Origin: Megaleporinus macrocephalus
Lineage: Eukaryota > Chordata > Actinopteri > Characiformes > Anostomidae
NCBI GenBank assembly: GCA_021613375.1
Contig: CM038710.1
Location: forward strand, 24,574,667 to 24,638,666
Length of the DNA stretch: 64,000 nucleotides
Direction of reading: 5' to 3'
Shown: piece by piece, positions 52,131-64,000 of the stretch
Position numbering within the stretch: position 1 is the first letter of the stretch
Layout: each line of letters begins with the position of its first letter
Made by a program: the position numbers and the translations under genes
The notes under the pieces: model-generated
The model's input: the letters and a program-made list of their open reading frames with translations, nothing else
What the model was told of the DNA's origin: nothing
Databases searched by the model: none

Positions 52131-53504
52131 CCAATCATGCTGAGATTTCTATTATAGTAATACTTACGCGGTTAATAGCTGACAAAAAGTGACAACAGCT
52201 TTTCTATATTGCAGTAAAAAATGAGCCCTACTGCTCGAATAGTTTTGTCCTCAGATGCGCTTTTCCTCTCAGCAAACTTGTATTTACCGGTAGTGTCCTC
52301 TATAAAGTGCAGCTTGGTTTAATATGTGTGGCCAGTCTTGTTTCTGTAACCCAGTGGACCCTGGGGCCAATTTCCTTGAAAGTGGCTCATTGTTTTCACC
52401 TGTCGCTGATAGCCGCTCTCGGCTGCGGCCCACTCTGCTCCTTAACCTTTCAGACCACTTTTCCCGGATTACACATTACTTGCTCTTTTGTTTCGTGTGT
52501 CCTGTTTAAAATTGCTCTGGACTGGGCATTCAGAGCTATTTTGGCAGATGTTAGATATTAGCTGAGGTGAGAGCGCTGGACGGATGGATAGGTTTCAAGT
52601 GCTCTGCCGTGATTAGGTCGTTATTCGGTCAATTGTTTCTGAAACCTGTATTTGTTCGCCCTTGAAGACAGTTTCTCTTTATGGTGCTTTAGTGTCTCGC
52701 TATGATCGATGTTCCTTTCTGACCTGGCATAGTTAACGGTTATTTTGAGAAAAGGAGTCTTTATTGCTCATGTTGTAAACATATTTTAGATTATGACTGC
52801 TGCAGGTAAATCTGTTTTTCTCAGAACTTTTCAAGAAGAGGAAAAACATGCATCATTTTAATGTAAGTGAATATAGAGCCAGGACAAATTTTCAAACAGC
52901 ATCTTCTTTCCTTCCAGCCCTCCCTAAGAAATCTAATGGAAAACTTGGATCCATATCTGCTGCACCTGTAAAATACACAATCACCATAACAGCTATTGTA
53001 AGGTCATAACCTTACATAAGTACATCATAATGCAGTAAAGTACTGTTGAGAATTCCAGGACAGGTTGGTGCTTCTTTCTTCTTCTAGCTGCTGCAATAAC
53101 TAAACAATTTGTGCAATTAGAAGTTTTAAAATGATGCCTATATAATAATTTATATGTTTTTCCACTGGATGGACAGACTACTTACAACCTGCGTAAGTAT
53201 GAACAAACAATGTTGAACAATGTTGATATGGATATATGAATAAACGAGCGACAGGAATCTACAGACAAGTAGTTTAGCTTGCTAGGTTATGCTTGGTTAG
53301 CTTTAGTTTGGGGGGCAGTTAGGGGAGTCGTGCATGATGGACAAAAAGGGTCTACCTTGTGGTTTATAAGGGAAATGCTTACATTACCCAGGATTAGAAC
53401 CACCCAGTGTACATTGAGAGGACAGAAATATGGTGGCACACATAAGACATTCATTAGACTTTGGGATGGTTGTAAAAAGACATAAGACACTAACTAGCCA
53501 CGTC

Positions 53505-54245
53505 ATTAAGTAAAGCTACTGTATGTCCACACTCTTTGCCCATTTCATCAGCTCCACTTACCATATAGGTGCACTTTGTAGTTCTACTATTACAGACTGA
53601 AAGTCACCTGTTTCTCTCACTGTATCCCACTTTTATCCCATTCATCAGTGATCAGGACCCCAAAAATGTTGAATCATTCTCAGCACTGCAGTGACACCAA
53701 CTGCAACTGGTGAAGTGTTAGATTGTGTTCTGCTGGTATGAGTGGATCAGGCTTAGCAGTGCTGCTGGAGTTTTTAAACACCTCAGTGTCACTGCTGCAC
53801 TGAGAATAGTCCACCAACTGCAACATCCAACCAACAGTGTCCTGTGACCACTGATCAAGGAGAAGACGATGACCAATACAAACTGTGCAGCGACAGATGA
53901 GCTACTGTCTCTGACTTTACGTCTACACGGTCAACCAACAAGGTAGCACTGTCTAATTGAATAAACACAGCAGCATGGCTGTGTCTGTTCCACTCATACC
54001 CATGCAACACACCACCACCTGAGAATAATCCACCACCCAAGTAATATCTGCTCTATGGTGGGTCATTGGAACAGGGTAAAAGGGGGGTAACAAAGTATTC
54101 AAAGAAACTGATGGACTACAGTCTGTAATCATAGAACTATAACGTGCGTATATATGGTGAGTAGAGCTGATAAAGTAGGCAATGAGTAGATACAGGATAC
54201 AAGACAGATACAAGGTGTACCTAATCAAATGAGTGTATATTGTGG
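53505..54245. mobile_element. 740-bp palindromic (foldback) element
   Basis: The two halves are inverted copies along almost their whole length. ATCAGCTCCACTTACCATAT (53547) pairs with ATATGGTGAGTAGAGCTGAT (54153), TTACAGACTGAAAGTCACCT with TGATGGACTACAGTCTGTAA, and GGTATGAGTGGATCAG (53735) with CTGTTCCACTCATACC (53986). It carries no coding sequence. I recall this repeat type as abundant in otophysan fish. Its superfamily is unclear. Confidence 0.8.
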
Positions 54246-57139
54246 CCCAGAGGAACAAGATTAACTGTATTTGATAAAAAAAAACACAGATTTATATTCA
54301 CCGAGGCTTTAAAGTGCATGTGATTCAATGTTCAAGGCTTCTTTGCTTGATTTTTCTCTTTCTTGTTGCATATTTCCTTTAGAACTGTTATTTAAAAGCA
54401 AGAGTACACTCAAGGTCATGTATTACAATGAAAAAAATCACAGCTATGATGATCTGCGGCTCAATCACAGTTGCGTTTTATCTCTCTGACCACATAATAA
54501 ATAAAAAACAAATAATAAATTATTGCCCGTGACTAGTAATTCCTAACTTAGGCACAGTGGTATGTGTGGGTATCGAGTCAACAGGTTTTATGTTCTTATT
54601 TAAGCAGAGGCAAATTACTGTCTAGGGTACTTACACACAAATTAGACATGCTAACATTCTGTGTTTAGCTGTTGGATTACAAATGGTTTTAATACTGTAG
54701 TTATCATAGCCTTTCATTTTCTAGCCTTTCTAACCGAGTCTTGAGTGCTTCTATGTGTGGGCATGTTTATGGGAGATGGCGAGAGATTGATTAAGCTGTT
54801 GATGTAGGTCTATTTTTGGTAAAGTTACCACTCTATGAAGGACTCATCAAGGATGAATTCAGGTACTTCAGGTGTTTGATGAGATAAGGACTTTAGCAGG
54901 AGAGGAATGGCCATGGCCACACAGCAGTAGTGATTACTGCGCCAAATTTTCATGCATTCGTTAGACATTCATTTGCTTATCTGATGAGCCTTCGCTGACC
55001 ACAAAGGAAATTTGTCCCATCAGTTTGCAAAGACAACCGAAATTGTCCTCAAGAACAAATACCTGGAGCTGCTGTTCGCTCCCTGAATGTCTCTTTTGGC
55101 TCTCAAAGTAATATGTGACACTGATGCAATGTTAGCACAGAATAAGGCAGAGGTGGGCTATGTACTTGGATTAGATGGGAGAGTGAGGAAAGAAGCAGAA
55201 GTAAGAGGTGGTGCTCCTCTCTGCTCATTAATGATAAAACGTTTTCTGTTTCTACTCCGAGCACCGACTTTCAATTTCTCCTCAGCTGCGGTCATTAACT
55301 GAAGAGTGCGAGGCACTCAGCCTCTTCCCTTTTGAATCCCGTTCGATGGAGTGTTTAAAAGGCACTGCGCTCTAGCCTATAGCCCGAGCCGCTTTTAATC
55401 TCTGAAGATGCCGCTGAGGTGGAAGCCATGCCACCAAACTCGTTCCTGGCAACTTTAGCTTATAAACCCTCTCTCATGTGAAGTGCGGTGGAAGGAAACC
55501 TCAGTACGACAGTTCAGCGCCAGCAAAATGTTGCTTTAGCATGCCAGTGCAGCACAGTTGTGATATTGAGATGTTAATGAAAGACGGTCCAAACTGATCC
55601 GCCAAGCCAATCCACCTTACGCTGCCATCCCGGTTAACGTTTCTGCCAATCCCTGCACCATTTCCGCCAAGTTTTCTGGCAGGAAGATCGCTCAGTTTGT
55701 TTGGAGTATGTTCAACCTGCAAAGAGGATGAACAAAACTCAAACATCCTGTGTGATTAACAAGTGACAGTATACTCCCCTTATTTAAATCTACATACTGC
55801 ACCTTGTGATTGCTCAGCCAGATGTCTGTGTTAGTCTGTACCTTTCATCAAAGAAAGTGTGAAATGGGAACTTTTGGCTGCATGTCATTCCACAGGCTGT
55901 TATGTAAAGTCAAGCAAATATCCCAGAATAGCAAGAAATGAAGCACATTAGGCTTAAACTTGTATGAACAGAAGCTTGCACATGCACAGTGACTGAACAT
56001 GGGTGTACTTCAGCTGGACAGGAATTAAGCTATGGAATAAATTTAGCTAGCTGAGATTTTTAGTTACTGTTTACATTCTACTGTTTACATGACATAGTCT
56101 GAGAACAGCTGTGACATTCACTTGTTAGTTATCTATCCATAATTAGTAGCATGATGCAGATAGAGTAGTATCCTTATCAAACAAACTACTTTTGTCATTA
56201 AAAAAAAGTAGATATTCAAAATATTTTAGCCACTGATGGTTAGATCAGTGAATAAATGCTAGAATTAATAGTAGAGGTGAAGGGATAGATCAGCTATGTG
56301 TCTCTCAGCCAATTGTCAGTGCAAATATAAGCTGTATTTCATGAGTTATGCCAGGATCAGACTACGCAATGGTCACTATGTCAGATAGTGGCACATATTT
56401 GTGTTGTTTCTTGGTGGAAAGATTTACACCTTTAATGTCGACATGTCGTGGCTTACGTCCTTGCATGATTGATAGGTCGCCGGACATGCTAGACTTTTCG
56501 TCAGGGTCTTGAATTATGTCACCCTGCATGGCCCGATACTCATTCCCAACTTTCATATTCAGACCCAATGCTGAAACTATGTCAAACTGTTTTACTGGGC
56601 TTCATTTGTGTAGTCTAGTCCCAGCACGACGGGTTGCTGCAGCCCTGTGTGAGGCACCTTGCTCCCATGACACTGCAGCACCTCACTAACACTTTGTGGA
56701 AATACAGACCGTTTGACTTTTTACTACAGGACTACAATTGCGGGCCTCATGCAGACGTCAACAGTCTGGCAGTTTTTTTAACCATAACAGACTCCAGTCA
56801 AAACTGCTTTTAAAAGCGTGAGAGAAGCAGAGTACAGACTTTTAACACCACTAACCTGACACAGCACTTAAAAGTACATTACTCAACCAAGTACAATAGA
56901 CAGTAGAACCAGCAAAGACAAATGATGCTGCGTTCACATTTATGCTAGACAGACAACAACAAACCGGATATTTACTTGTTTTTAAATGAAGCGAAATATG
57001 AACATTTGCCACCATAAGCAGCAGTGTTCCAGCATTGGTCCCACAGCCATAAGTATAATGCCTAGTCAAGACTATTGGAGAAGGGTGGGTGAAATCCAAG
57101 TAGAGTCTCCCAAGAGGATGGAGCCATCATAGCAGGACC

Positions 57140-57880
57140 CCACCCTTAAGGCCCAGCTCCCAAAGCCAAAGACGGAATGGGCCTAGACCATGAGGAGGCA
57201 TGGCCACAACTGGCAGAAGGTGCAGAGAGAAGGGCAGTCCATGTGAACCAGCTGAGTGGCAGCATCCAGGAACAGTTTTGGGTGCCAGCTGCAGAGTGGA
57301 TGACTACTAAACAGCCAGCAGCAGCTAGGGAAGCCACCACTTGAGAAGCAGCAACTCAGGAAGTCAGCGTTGAGACAGGCAAAGCCAGCACAGGAACTAC
57401 TTGTTGAACCTGCATTGGAGAAGCAGCGGCTTGGGAAGGCAGCACTGGATCGGGACAGGGAGCCAGCACAGGAGCTGCATAGGGAACTAGCTTGGGAAGA
57501 TCAGCAGTTCAGGAAGCCAGCACCAGATCAGGACAGGGAGCTGGCACAGGAGCTGCACAAGGAGCCAGTACTACAGGATCAGCAGCTTGAGCATTTGGCA
57601 CTGGATCAGAACAGAGAGCTGGCTCTGGAACTGCATGAAGCAGAACTGGCAAAAGCTGGAGGACTGGAACAGGAGCCTTCTGTGGAGCCAGCTCAGAAGC
57701 CCCAGGTGCAAGAACAGGAGTGGCATAGGGAGCATGAACAGGGTCAGCTCTATTAGTGACTGTCAAATTTGAAGAGGCACCTACAGAAGCCACAACAGGG
57801 GAGCCACTTCTGGCATAGCAGCTCAGGGTGGCAGGATGAGGCCAGGCTTCTATGAACCGGTTAACTCTGTGGCACAAGGT
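57140..57880 (-). pseudogene. Proline/alanine-rich gag 3' part of a Ty3/gypsy-type retroelement
   Basis: On the minus strand, broken frames encode long A/P/V-rich repeats (PVPAPCPDLVLAS-like units). They follow, in transcription order, the gag-like frame at 58163-58432. Part of the sequence consists of a 78-bp tandem repeat at 57448-57640. Stops and frameshifts separate the pieces. No zinc knuckle, protease or polymerase region follows downstream, so the element is truncated here. The open frame on the + strand (57370-57756) is the shadow of the same repeats. Confidence 0.6.
57448..57640. repeat. 78-bp coding minisatellite, about 2.5 units
   Basis: The motif GATC(A/G)GGACAGGGAG starts at 57448 and 57526 and recurs with changes at 57604, exactly 78 bp (26 codons) apart each time. 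Unit length is a multiple of three, so both strands keep long open frames through it. Confidence 0.85.
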
Positions 57881-58162
57881 GAAGCCATGACAGTAGGCAT
57901 CAAAGGGCCAGAACCCTCAATAACCCTGGGTCATCTCACAAACATTCTCCAGTGCTCTGGGCAATGCTGTGGAACCCCACACTTGCTTGCAGAAGCTCTC
58001 TGAAGCTCTAAACGATGCTCCAAAACCTCCTCTGCTATTGTGGACTCTGTTGTGTCTACTGTGTCTACATCGTGTCACTGGATGACACAGGAACTCTGAA
58101 AAATTGCTTGGAAAACCCTCCACCTTTCTCAGCACCCAGCTGAAGGCAGACTGGAAGGGGAT

Positions 58163-58432
58163 TCAGAACTTTTCTAATGAGTGAGCCACCTCACTATGTG
58201 AGTCCCACACATGAGCCACACAGTCTAGGGCAGGACCTCGTAGCAACAATACCACAAAAGCCACATTAGGCTGCTCAGACTGGAGCAACTCATTATAGTG
58301 GGCCAAATAGCAGAGGCACTCACCCATAAAATCTCTCCGCAGCTCAGGCTCCCCATGGAAAAAGATGGGAAGCATGTCTAGCGTGATGGCGCTCGAGGGT
58401 ATCATGCCACTCGCTGCAGCCTTGGTAGGCAA
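58163..58432 (-). pseudogene. Gag-like fragment of a Ty3/gypsy-type LTR retrotransposon
   Basis: An 89-codon frame (58432 down to 58163) has the layout of the conserved gag capsid start of Ty3/gypsy elements and their domesticated relatives: a FHGEPEL-like motif, then a CLCYLAHYNEL stretch, then a hydrophobic FVVLLLRGPAL helix and an aromatic/acid end. Gag packages the element RNA into particles. The copy is an old retrotransposon remnant, cut by frame breaks after 58163 and continuing in other frames to about 57140. Upstream (58450-58750) is a probable LTR. Nothing indicates domestication: the frame is short and its neighbours are broken. Confidence 0.7.
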
Positions 58433-58449
58433 AATCTTCTGTAACTAAG

Positions 58450-58750
58450 GGGTTGAATCAGTTTCATGTGCAGACTGGCTTTAATGTGGGGCAATTCAAT
58501 AGTCAACAAATCCACACAATAGGCAGGGGTCAAAACACAGGCAGGCCACATCGTTGGCAGATCCATATTCGCAAAACTGGAAGTTGCACAGGAATGATAA
58601 ACAAAAGAAATAGGCTCAGAACTCACATAAACTACACAGAGACTTTGCAAACAAAGAGCCTAACTAAGTGGTATATGTAGCAGTACTAATGATTTTAATA
58701 TCAGCTGCGGGTTGTGATAACTGGAGGAAAGTGGGCAGAGCTAGTGAGTG
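58450..58750 (-). mobile_element. Probable 5' LTR and leader of the same element
   Basis: On the minus strand, CATTAAAGCCAGTCTGCACA and then a TTACAGAAGATTTTGCC stretch precede the gag-like frame. This resembles the end of a gypsy-type LTR with a polyadenylation-like word followed by leader sequence. The left boundary near 58750 is a guess and no matching 3' LTR was found. Confidence 0.4.
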
Positions 58751-61700
58751 TCCAGGTGGAGTTCTATAGATGTCTCCAATGCTTCATATTTGAAAAGTCC
58801 TAATCAAAAGTTGAGGCAGATTTCTACAAAGTCACAGCGACTTATTTATTTTTTAATAAGATCTTTGAGTTTACACAAAGATCCCAAATGTTTAAACAAA
58901 ACATCTGGTGCCTATCTTGTAGTAACAACAGCAGTTATTCATATGATGAGTGATTCCAAACCTTTGAATGATTTTTCCAAGCCATTTAATATCCTCTTTA
59001 ATGGATCTTGTCAACAAGCTTTAGGCTCGGCTGTGGAGGGTCCAGCCATTGAGCTTTTTGCTCTGAGTCAACTTTATTCTGGCACTTGACAAGCATTCCC
59101 TCAAATTCACCTCTGCCCCCACCCAAACCGAACTCATCCCTACTTTGGGAAAATATGTCAATCAGTGTCCGCTTTTGGCCTTAATCCTCTCCAACAAAGC
59201 CACTAAAGAGAAACACATTTCCTCCATCTCTCGCCAAAGCACAGTCCTATGTATACTTACATTACTTCTACACTACTGCGAGTGTGTGGAACGGCGAAAA
59301 ACAATGTCCTCCGAGAACGAGGGGGGAAGCACTTTGACAGCATAATGCAGTCTGCCTTTAGAGCTCTGTCAGAACAAACGCACTGCCAATGCTAGCATTA
59401 ACTAAGACTCCATGATGAAGATCCAGGTGCCACTGATCTCTGAAGAAATCTAAAAAGGTTTTTCATTTCATCGAATTTCCTAAAATTGCTAGCCTTCTGG
59501 ATGACCGCTGCCAATCAGCGTCCAGCTAATCACTATTAGGAGGATGCTTAGTGGTAGGCCGCCACTGAGAGAGCTCAGTGGTTTACCCCAGTCCAGTTAT
59601 CTGTGAATGCTAATGCTAACGCTCAAGGCTTTTGCCCCTCGCAGCTGTCTTAATTGTGTTAATCAAGCAGGGACAGGTCTCATGCTGCAAAGGTTAATTA
59701 TTAACTGAAAGAAATCGCAACTACTTCACAAAATGTTGACATTTGTTGCTTTTCCAGAAATGGGGAAATCATTTGAAATGAAAAGAGAGAATCGTTCTCA
59801 ATTTTCATGCAGCGTTCGCTCCTGTTATGCAGATTTAGCGGTAGTTGACATTTAAAAGTGGTTAATTGTGCAAGTCTTTGTTTTAGATTGGAAAGGTCAT
59901 GGGAGAGCAGCCACTTTTATAATCCTGCTAAAAATGGAAAGAAACAGTAGAGGTAAAATTTGAACAAGTATTTAAACATTTCATTGAATACAGTTCTAAG
60001 CATGCCTTTAAGCTGCATTGGTTAAAACAAAGGGTTGAAGCTGATCCCCTGCCTACGGGATGATGACAGAGTTGATGGATGATTGAGGTGCATCAGTTGC
60101 TCCTGTCAAATAAGGGCTGATGTGACATCTTTATTCGTGTGATTTTTTTTTTATCCTGTAAAGAACTGCGCTCAGTGGAAATATTCTTTTAATTTACCAG
60201 CCATTACCAGCCATTCAGATCATATTCATTAAAGGAGGCACCTGTCTGTTCAAGAAGGCTGTTAAAGTCAGAGATGAAAGGAAAATGTCTTCTATATATG
60301 CTACAGTATGTTAATGAATATTAGGTAATAGTAAAAAGATTGTAATTACCATCAGTTTGAAATGGAAATTTTTCATCTGAATTCAATTGAAAATGGCAAA
60401 TATGGGCCCAGTTGCTTCTGATTCAACATTCAGCACTACAGTTCCTCCTAAAAGGGTAACTAAATAAACCAACATGGCTAACAGTAAATGGAACTAATAA
60501 CTACTAATACTTTGGTATTATCCACATAAAGCTGATTGCTAGCTATTCACTTTCATGCTGTGAGGAACATCAACATTTCCTACTGATAAAGTCAGATGTC
60601 GAGATGTAAACAAAGTAATTCAGAGTCATTTACTAGCATTGTGATCATATATTATTGGAGAGGGGACATAATGTACTATAATCCTGTTTGAAAGTCGATT
60701 ACTCTTATCCGCAAATTTTCAAGGGGCCTCATTTTAAGCGTCTCCTCCATGTCAGAGTATGGAGAATGTGTGTTTATGAATTGTCCCTCCGTGCTTTTGC
60801 TATACAGTGAGTGATCTGACTTTGTCCTCAATCAATACCTGCAAATAGGTTTGTGGCAAGCACGGGCATATCTAACTGCTGGAGCAGATAATGCACACCA
60901 TGTAAGCAATGCACACCTCTTCTGGGATCACGGCCTGTGTGTGATTTCCCTGGGTGACGCCACAGTACAGAGACTAAGCTCAGTGACCATGGCTGACCGG
61001 CACTTCATTCCCCGGGCTTGATGCTTTAGAATGTACGGTAGAATTTTAAAGCAAGGCTGACCGAAGTACATATATTAACACCCAATTTAATAAAAATAGG
61101 TTGGCATAGTATGTAAGCATTTTCGAAGTCACTTCCCAGTCTATAGAGCCTATCTAAGCTTAGTCTATTTAAGCTAAGTTCTTTTGACATGTCATTCTGT
61201 TATACAATATATGGCATACTGAACCAGTATATACGTATACTACCCAAGACATTATAAAGGAGGAGACGGGTCACTGGTTGGACAGTAAATTTTAAAAATC
61301 TAGCCCTTATTTGTACATTATTTGAGTCGAATGATATTGATATTGATCAGATTTTGCCAGTGATTGGAAATGACAATGCAGGCTTTATTTCAAACCGTTT
61401 TAAGTCTCTTCTTATGTAAAGAGATAGAAATCCAGTCAGAAAATAACTGCCAAGATTTCTACTGAGTGGAGGCACTTCTGTTTTATAAGGACTTTGATAC
61501 TGCATCCTACATCCTAGTAGTACACAGTATAGTATTCCGTTTACAAAAAATACCATGGGTCGCACTAAAGGGCATGGGGGAGTTATTGGACTGCCAACAT
61601 CAATGACTGAGCCAGTCAGACCCATTTTCCTCAGCCCTAAAATCTCTGCTTAGCAACTGAAAAGTCAGATCTTTAGCAACATGTGGATATATTTTAATCA

Positions 61701-62153
61701 AGAGACATGCCTGCCAAGTTTTGAAATATGCAATGATACAGTGAAGGGTTTTGTTTTCTCCTAAGCTCTACAGCCAAAAATAGGCCAATGAAAAAACAAT
61801 GTCAGCTTTGGAATCTGTGTGGTAAACCTGTGTGGTTTGCAGAGACACCTGTGTTTTCCTAGGTTTGCTAAAAGGTCACTCATTTCATTTTTATTACATT
61901 TGTAGTTGGGAATTGTTCAGAGTAACTTCATATGTAAGCATGAAAAGCCAATGCTGTGTGCAGTGTTGGGTTAGGACCAACTACATTATGTTACTGTTAT
62001 AACCGCAGGATGTATGCAATTATTATTAGACAAGGTACAACTGTGTTTCCCCAAACACTGCGATAAAAATACAAATAAAAACAGAATGCAATGATGTTCA
62101 AATCATTTAAACCCCATATTTATGAAAATAGTACAGACAACAACTGAGAAATT

Positions 62154-62352
<199 letters not shown>

Positions 62353-62519
62353 CAAACAATATATGCCTATTTGAGTTTGATGCTTACACTTTTAAAAAAA
62401 AGTCAAAACAGGAGTGACAAAAGACTGGTGAAGTTGTGTAATAAAAAAAATGCCTGGTGGAACTTTTCACATCTTACATCTAATTAGGTTAATTGGCAAC
62501 AGCCTCCCAGGCTGAGTCT

Positions 62520-63170
62520 TTCAGAAGTAAAGCTTTGGAAACGTTCATCACTCTGTAAATAACTGCACAAATAGTGCAACAATTCAACACCAACATTTCT
62601 CAACATGAAAAAGCAAAGAACTTTGGAATTTCATCATCTACAGTACATAATAACATTAAAAGTTTCACTGAATGCAGAGAAATCTTGTATGCAAGGAACT
62701 AGGCCCAAAAGCAATATTAGATGGCAGTGATTTCAGACCCTCAGACAGCACTGCATTAAAACAGACATGATTCTGTAGTGGAAATCACTGCATGAGCTCA
62801 GGATCTCTTCCAAAAAGCATTGTGTTCTCACAGTTCACAGTTAAAATTCCCAAACTCACTTAAAGTGTAGAAGTGCTATTTGATCCAGATGAGTTAGAAT
62901 TTGAAATTCTTATTAGAAATCATGGATCCCACACCCTCTGGACTGAATGGAAGAGGAAATATCCAGCTCTTTATCAGTACACAGTTCTAAAGCCAGCATC
63001 TGTGATGGTATGATGGTGCATTACTGCACATGGCCTGGGTGACTGTGTACATCTGTGAAGTCACCATTAATGTTGAATTATATATATGGGTTTTGAAGTA
63101 GCATATGCTGCTATCCACCCAACATCCTTTACAGTAAAGATTACCTTGCACCATATTCTGGATGTAGTAC
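62520..63170 (+). pseudogene. Tc1/mariner transposase pseudogene
   Basis: Decayed transposase. Recognisable in order: the N-terminal helix-turn-helix region (TCATCATCTACAGTACATAA, 62631), a basic segment around CCTCAGACAGCACTGCATTA (62738) and the central stretch around AATCATGGATCCCACACCCT (62917). The region from CCAGCATCTGTGATGGTATG (62993) follows, in which a conserved Trp codon has become a stop. The 3' part of the gene, with the last catalytic residues, is deleted or unreadable. No protein can be produced. Confidence 0.7.
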
Positions 63171-63739
63171 ATCAGCATGCCTCTGTAGTAAAACCATCCA
63201 GGTGCTAAACCAGGACTGAAATAAAAACTATGAAAAAGAAGACCTTGATCTGTTAAGCTGTCCTGACTTTTTTTTAAATGTGTTGCTGGCATCAAATTCA
63301 AAATGGACATATATTTTTCAGAAAATAAAGTCAACATTTGATATGATGTCTTTGTACTGTTTGTGCATCACTGCACTCTGGTTTTGTTCACATTTTCACA
63401 TTACTTTTTTAGAAACAGTGTTGTACAAAATCCCACCTGAAGACCAGCAGAGATAACTGATGGGGCTGCAGTGTTGCAGTGAGTGTAGCAGCAGGACAAA
63501 TTAATTTCTTTTATATTCATCCATAAAAGGCTAACCCCAAGCTATTAAATTGTTTAGAGCATTTGGGATGCAGTATCTTGCAAAGATAGCTCTATGGGTC
63601 TATGTGGGTCACGTACTGCATACATCAGTGGACATATATCTGCCCACTCAGTATACAGCAGTTTCCCCTCACCTATTTACACTGAAGTTCTAAAGAGTGT
63701 TCAGCCTGGGCCTCTTATTTTCCTACCCAGTTTTTTTTT

Positions 63740-63840
63740 TTAAATCACTGCTGCGAATGATTCAGCATTTAAATAATACCTACGCAATGGGGATCCTGAC
63801 CACTGATGAATGGAATAAAGGAGGCTAACAAGTTATGTAG
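63740..63840 (-). mobile_element. Partial copy of the palindromic element at 53.5-54.2 kb
   Basis: GATCCTGACCACTGATGAAT at 63792 is the near complement of ATTCATCAGTGATCAGGACC at 53640, and GAATGATTCAGCATTT at 63757 matches the complement of 53668-53683. Only one half is visible and it may continue to the window end. Confidence 0.6.
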
Positions 63841-64000
63841 ATTCAGCTCCATTCACCATGCTCAAATTGTTCATCCAAAAGTGATTGTGTGGACTGCATG
63901 GAGGACTGGAGGGTGACAAACACAAAATGTGCATCAACAGATCTCTACAGGTCTCTCTAGTCTCCAACTGCACGCCAGCAAAGTGGACCTACAAGGTGAT

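Noticed and set aside
57370..57756. 128-codon Q/E/L-rich frame with coiled-coil-like repeats on the + strand
   Set aside because: It is the antisense reading of the 78-bp repeats in the retroelement; the gag-like order is on the minus strand.

Overview
The window looks like nuclear DNA of a ray-finned fish, probably an otophysan (characin/catfish-type). Reasons: AT-rich sequence full of (CA)n, (TA)n and (CT)n microsatellites, several decayed Tc1-like transposons of the kind common in teleosts, a tRNA-derived SINE-like copy, a LINE 3' tail ending in a fish-type 'TACTTTATTGATCCC' motif, and vertebrate splice signals. The group assignment comes from remembered repeat sequences, not from a search.

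The only protein-coding gene I can support is fbxl17 (F-box and leucine-rich repeat protein 17, substrate receptor of an SCF ubiquitin ligase), on the + strand. Two coding exons are visible. A 143-bp exon (31572-31714) encodes the second-last leucine-rich-repeat stretch. The terminal coding exon (45489-45626) encodes the last repeat, the C-terminal helix and the stop codon. They join in phase across a 13,774-bp intron. Everything upstream, at least 31.5 kb, appears to be part of one very large intron. After the stop codon come a probable 3' UTR and about 16-18 kb of intergenic DNA with no recognisable gene.

Layout: 1-31571, intron with microsatellites, a short telomere-like tract, two copies of a 341-347-bp segment carrying one end of a Tc1 element (12.2 and 14.1 kb), further Tc1 relics (14.2-15.3 kb), a 97-bp MITE-like element inside a (TA)n array (20.0 kb), a SINE (22.6 kb), a LINE tail (25.9 kb) and a pair of diverged dispersed repeats (26.0 and 28.2 kb). 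31715-45488, intron with a degenerate array (36.3-37.0 kb), a LINE tail (40.1 kb), a small inverted-repeat element (44.2 kb) and a strongly C-rich, G-poor block (44.9-45.1 kb). 45627-64000, 3' UTR and intergenic DNA with a nearly complete dead Tc1 element (47.8-49.1 kb), a roughly 740-bp palindromic element (53.5-54.2 kb), an LTR-gag fragment of a Ty3/gypsy-type retrotransposon with 78-bp coding repeats (57.1-58.75 kb), and a second dead Tc1/mariner copy interrupted by a (CA)n(TA)n(TG)n palindrome (62.0-63.4 kb).

No new gene system is supported. The unusual content is structural: nested and duplicated transposon remains, long self-complementary tracts, and repeat copies flanking the last exon of fbxl17.
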